This document shows positions 6,881 through 8,538 of a DNA stretch of 8,538 bases, piece after piece (the stretch's first letter is position 1; each line of letters opens with the position of its first letter). The translations under genes and the position numbers were made by a program. Below the pieces are notes generated by a model that ran no database searches, was not told the origin of the DNA, and was given only the letters and a program-made list of their open reading frames with translations. This DNA is from an uncultured Porphyromonadaceae bacterium (GTDB taxonomy: Bacteria; Bacteroidota; Bacteroidia; Bacteroidales; Muribaculaceae), in the NCBI GenBank assembly GCA_900554265.1, contig USGZ01000053.1, positions 1 to 8,538 on the forward strand, in the 5' to 3' direction.

Positions 6881-7900
6881 ATGGGACTATTTTCATTCAC
6901 CAAGGAAATCGCGATTGACCTCGGAACGGCCAACACGATTATCATACACAATGACAAGATCGTCATTGACGAACCCTCGATCGTAGCTCTGGAAAAGCGT
7001 ACCGGCAAACTCATCGCCGTTGGCCGCGAAGCCAAGCTGATGCAGGGAAAGGAAAACGACGGCATCGAGACCATCCGTCCGCTCCGCAAAGGCGTGATCG
7101 CCAACTTCAATGCGGCGGAAATGATGATCCGCGGCCTGATCAAGAAAGCCATCTCGAAGAGCAACTGGTTCTCCCCCTCCATGAAAATGGTGGTCGGCAT
7201 CCCCTCCGGTTCGACCGAAGTCGAGATCCGCGCCGTACGCGACTCGTCGGAACATGCCGGCGGCCGTGACGTCTACATGATCTACGAGCCTATGGCCGCA
7301 GCTCTCGGCATCGGCATCGACGTCCTTGCTCCGCAGGGCAACATGATCGTCGACATAGGCGGCGGGACAACTGAGATCGCTGTGATCTCGCTCGGCGGCA
7401 TCGTGTCCAACAAGAGCATCCAGGTGGCAGGCGACGACCTTACGGACGACATCATGGAACACATGAGCCGTGTCCACAACGTCAAAGTCGGCGAACGTAC
7501 CGCAGAACAGATCAAGATCCATGTCGGCTCGGCCCTAACCGAACTTGAAAATCCGCCGGAAGACTTCATTGTCCACGGACCGAACAAGATGACCGCCCTC
7601 CCGATGGAAGTGCCTGTCAGCTATCAGGAAATCTCTCACTGTATAGAGAAATCGATTTCCCGCATCGAAGCCGCAGTGCTCCAGGCTCTCGACGAGACTC
7701 CGCCGGAACTCTACTCGGACATCGTCATGAACGGCATCTTCCTTGCCGGCGGCGGCGCCATGCTCCGCGGTCTTGACAAGCGTCTGACCGACAAGATCGG
7801 CATCCAGTTCCACATTGCCGAAGATCCGCTCTTAGCAGTGGCCAAAGGAACAGGCGTGGCCCTCAAAAACATCGAAACATTCTCCTTCCTGATCCGCTAA
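6881..7900 (+). CDS. mreB: Rod shape-determining actin homologue MreB
   Basis: MreB forms membrane-associated filaments that guide the elongasome (MreC, MreD, PBP2, RodA) during lateral wall synthesis. The 339-aa product has the actin-fold ATPase motifs in order: phosphate-1 AIDLGTAN (11-18), the EPMAAALG segment (136-143), phosphate-2 IVDIGGGTTEIAV (156-168) and the adenosine motif FLAGGGAMLRGL (287-298). The short N-terminus MGLFSFTKE has the hydrophobic character of MreB membrane anchors. Length and motifs are complete. The ATG at 6881 lies in an A-rich context without a Shine-Dalgarno sequence, usual for this phylum. It lies 24 bp after purH and 15 bp before mreC, with no terminator in either gap, so the three are probably transcribed together. 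The linkage of purH to mre genes recurs in Bacteroidales. Confidence 0.97.
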   Translation: MGLFSFTKEIAIDLGTANTIIIHNDKIVIDEPSIVALEKRTGKLIAVGREAKLMQGKENDGIETIRPLRKGVIANFNAAEMMIRGLIKKAISKSNWFSPSMKMVVGIPSGSTEVEIRAVRDSSEHAGGRDVYMIYEPMAAALGIGIDVLAPQGNMIVDIGGGTTEIAVISLGGIVSNKSIQVAGDDLTDDIMEHMSRVHNVKVGERTAEQIKIHVGSALTELENPPEDFIVHGPNKMTALPMEVPVSYQEISHCIEKSISRIEAAVLQALDETPPELYSDIVMNGIFLAGGGAMLRGLDKRLTDKIGIQFHIAEDPLLAVAKGTGVALKNIETFSFLIR

Positions 7901-7915
7901 AACTACTGAACAGAA

Positions 7916-8538
7916 TTGAGCGAGCTACTAAAGTTCTTCGTAAAATACAGTTCGTGGTTTCTGTTTGCCCTCTACATCGTGGCGGGGTGTGCGTTGCTGT
8001 TCGCACGAAATCCATATCAGCACCATGTCTATCTGACATCGGCTAACTCGATTTCGTCGGCCGTCTACAAGACGACGAACAACGTAACCTCCTACTTTTC
8101 GCTGCGCGAGATCAACGAAGACCTGCAACACCGCAATTCCGACCTTGAGCTTGAAATATACAAGCTCAAGGAGGTAATACGGGACTATCAGGAGCAGGTC
8201 TACGCCGATACAATGACAGTCGACTCGGCCCTGACACGCTATCAGTTCCTGATCGCCCACGTGATCAACAACTCCATCAACCGCTCACACAACTATATCA
8301 CCATAGAAAAAGGGCGTCTTGACGGGGTGGAACCTGAGATGGGTGTCATGGACCAGAACGGCATCGTCGGAATCGTTAACGTCGTCGGTGACCATACGGC
8401 ACGTCTGATCTCCGTCCTGAACCCCTATCTGCGACTCTCCTGCAAGGTAAAAGGCGAGGACCAGGTGGGATCTCTGGTCTGGGACGGCCGTGACCCCGGC
8501 GAAGCGATCCTCGAAGAGTTGCCCAAACACGACAAGTT
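7916..8538 (+). CDS. mreC: Rod shape-determining protein MreC, N-terminal part with TTG start
   Basis: MreC is a bitopic periplasmic scaffold of the elongasome that binds and activates PBP2. The frame beginning TTG at 7916 gives LSELLKFFVKYSSW, the usual N-terminus of Bacteroidales MreC, then a single membrane helix (about 14-29), the YLTSANSISSAVYKTTNNV segment (39-57), a coiled coil rich in E/L/K (about 64-95), and the beta domain (about 110 onward, with NYITIEKGRLDGVEPEMGV and GIVGIVNVVG). The window cuts it after 207 codons, about three quarters of a typical length. An in-frame TGA lies at 7907-7909 and the first in-frame ATG falls beyond the coiled coil, so translation must use a non-ATG codon. 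TTG at 7916 is the only good candidate before the membrane segment. It follows mreB by 15 bp. Confidence 0.9.
   Translation, partial: MSELLKFFVKYSSWFLFALYIVAGCALLFARNPYQHHVYLTSANSISSAVYKTTNNVTSYFSLREINEDLQHRNSDLELEIYKLKEVIRDYQEQVYADTMTVDSALTRYQFLIAHVINNSINRSHNYITIEKGRLDGVEPEMGVMDQNGIVGIVNVVGDHTARLISVLNPYLRLSCKVKGEDQVGSLVWDGRDPGEAILEELPKHDK

Noticed and set aside
7282..7587. Minus-strand small frames inside mreB
   Set aside because: Shadows of mreB, with no promoter or recognisable product.
1..8538. CRISPR arrays, tRNA or rRNA genes, insertion sequences
   Set aside because: I saw no spaced direct repeats, no tRNA cloverleaf, no rRNA-like sequence and no transposase or terminal inverted repeats on reading the window.

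Overview
The window comes from a Bacteroidota genome, most likely order Bacteroidales. The purH-mreB-mreC gene order, the -7 promoter boxes of the form TAnnTTTG, starts without a Shine-Dalgarno sequence and the BspA-type leucine-rich repeats all fit this. The housekeeping genes are GC-rich, which would suit a high-GC lineage such as Alistipes or its relatives, but that placement is only a guess.

Left to right: (a) 1-46, minus strand, the first 15 codons of a probable ECF sigma factor running off the window. Its promoter is at 118-148 and a hairpin sits at the predicted 5' end of its mRNA. (b) 47-421, an AT-rich spacer with a cluster of GTNACA-type repeats and a stem-loop just after the next gene's stop codon. 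(c) 422-5109, minus strand, a two-gene operon: a 452-aa SIR2-like/TIR protein, overlapping by ATGA with a 1110-aa nSTAND1-type P-loop ATPase that has membrane segments and a BspA-like leucine-rich-repeat domain. (d) 5110-5314, a 205-bp divergent promoter region. (e) 5315-8538, plus strand, purH, mreB and the start of mreC, closely spaced and probably co-transcribed: purine synthesis followed by the rod-shape (elongasome) genes.

The operon in (c) is the interesting part. A STAND ATPase sensor coupled to a protein with two NAD-related domains is the architecture of an NLR-like anti-phage or abortive-infection system. By the positive-inside rule the ATPase is cytoplasmic and the LRR domain lies on the far side of the inner membrane, so the sensor would look outward. 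The TIR domain keeps its predicted catalytic glutamate, while the SIR2 domain has lost the asparagine of the usual TTN motif. Base composition changes abruptly inside the STAND gene, a few codons after the first membrane segment: the ATPase half is GC-rich (60-70% in hand-counted lines) and the sensor half AT-rich (30-38%). This looks like a swapped or fast-evolving sensor module. Defence function is inferred from architecture; nothing in the sequence proves it.
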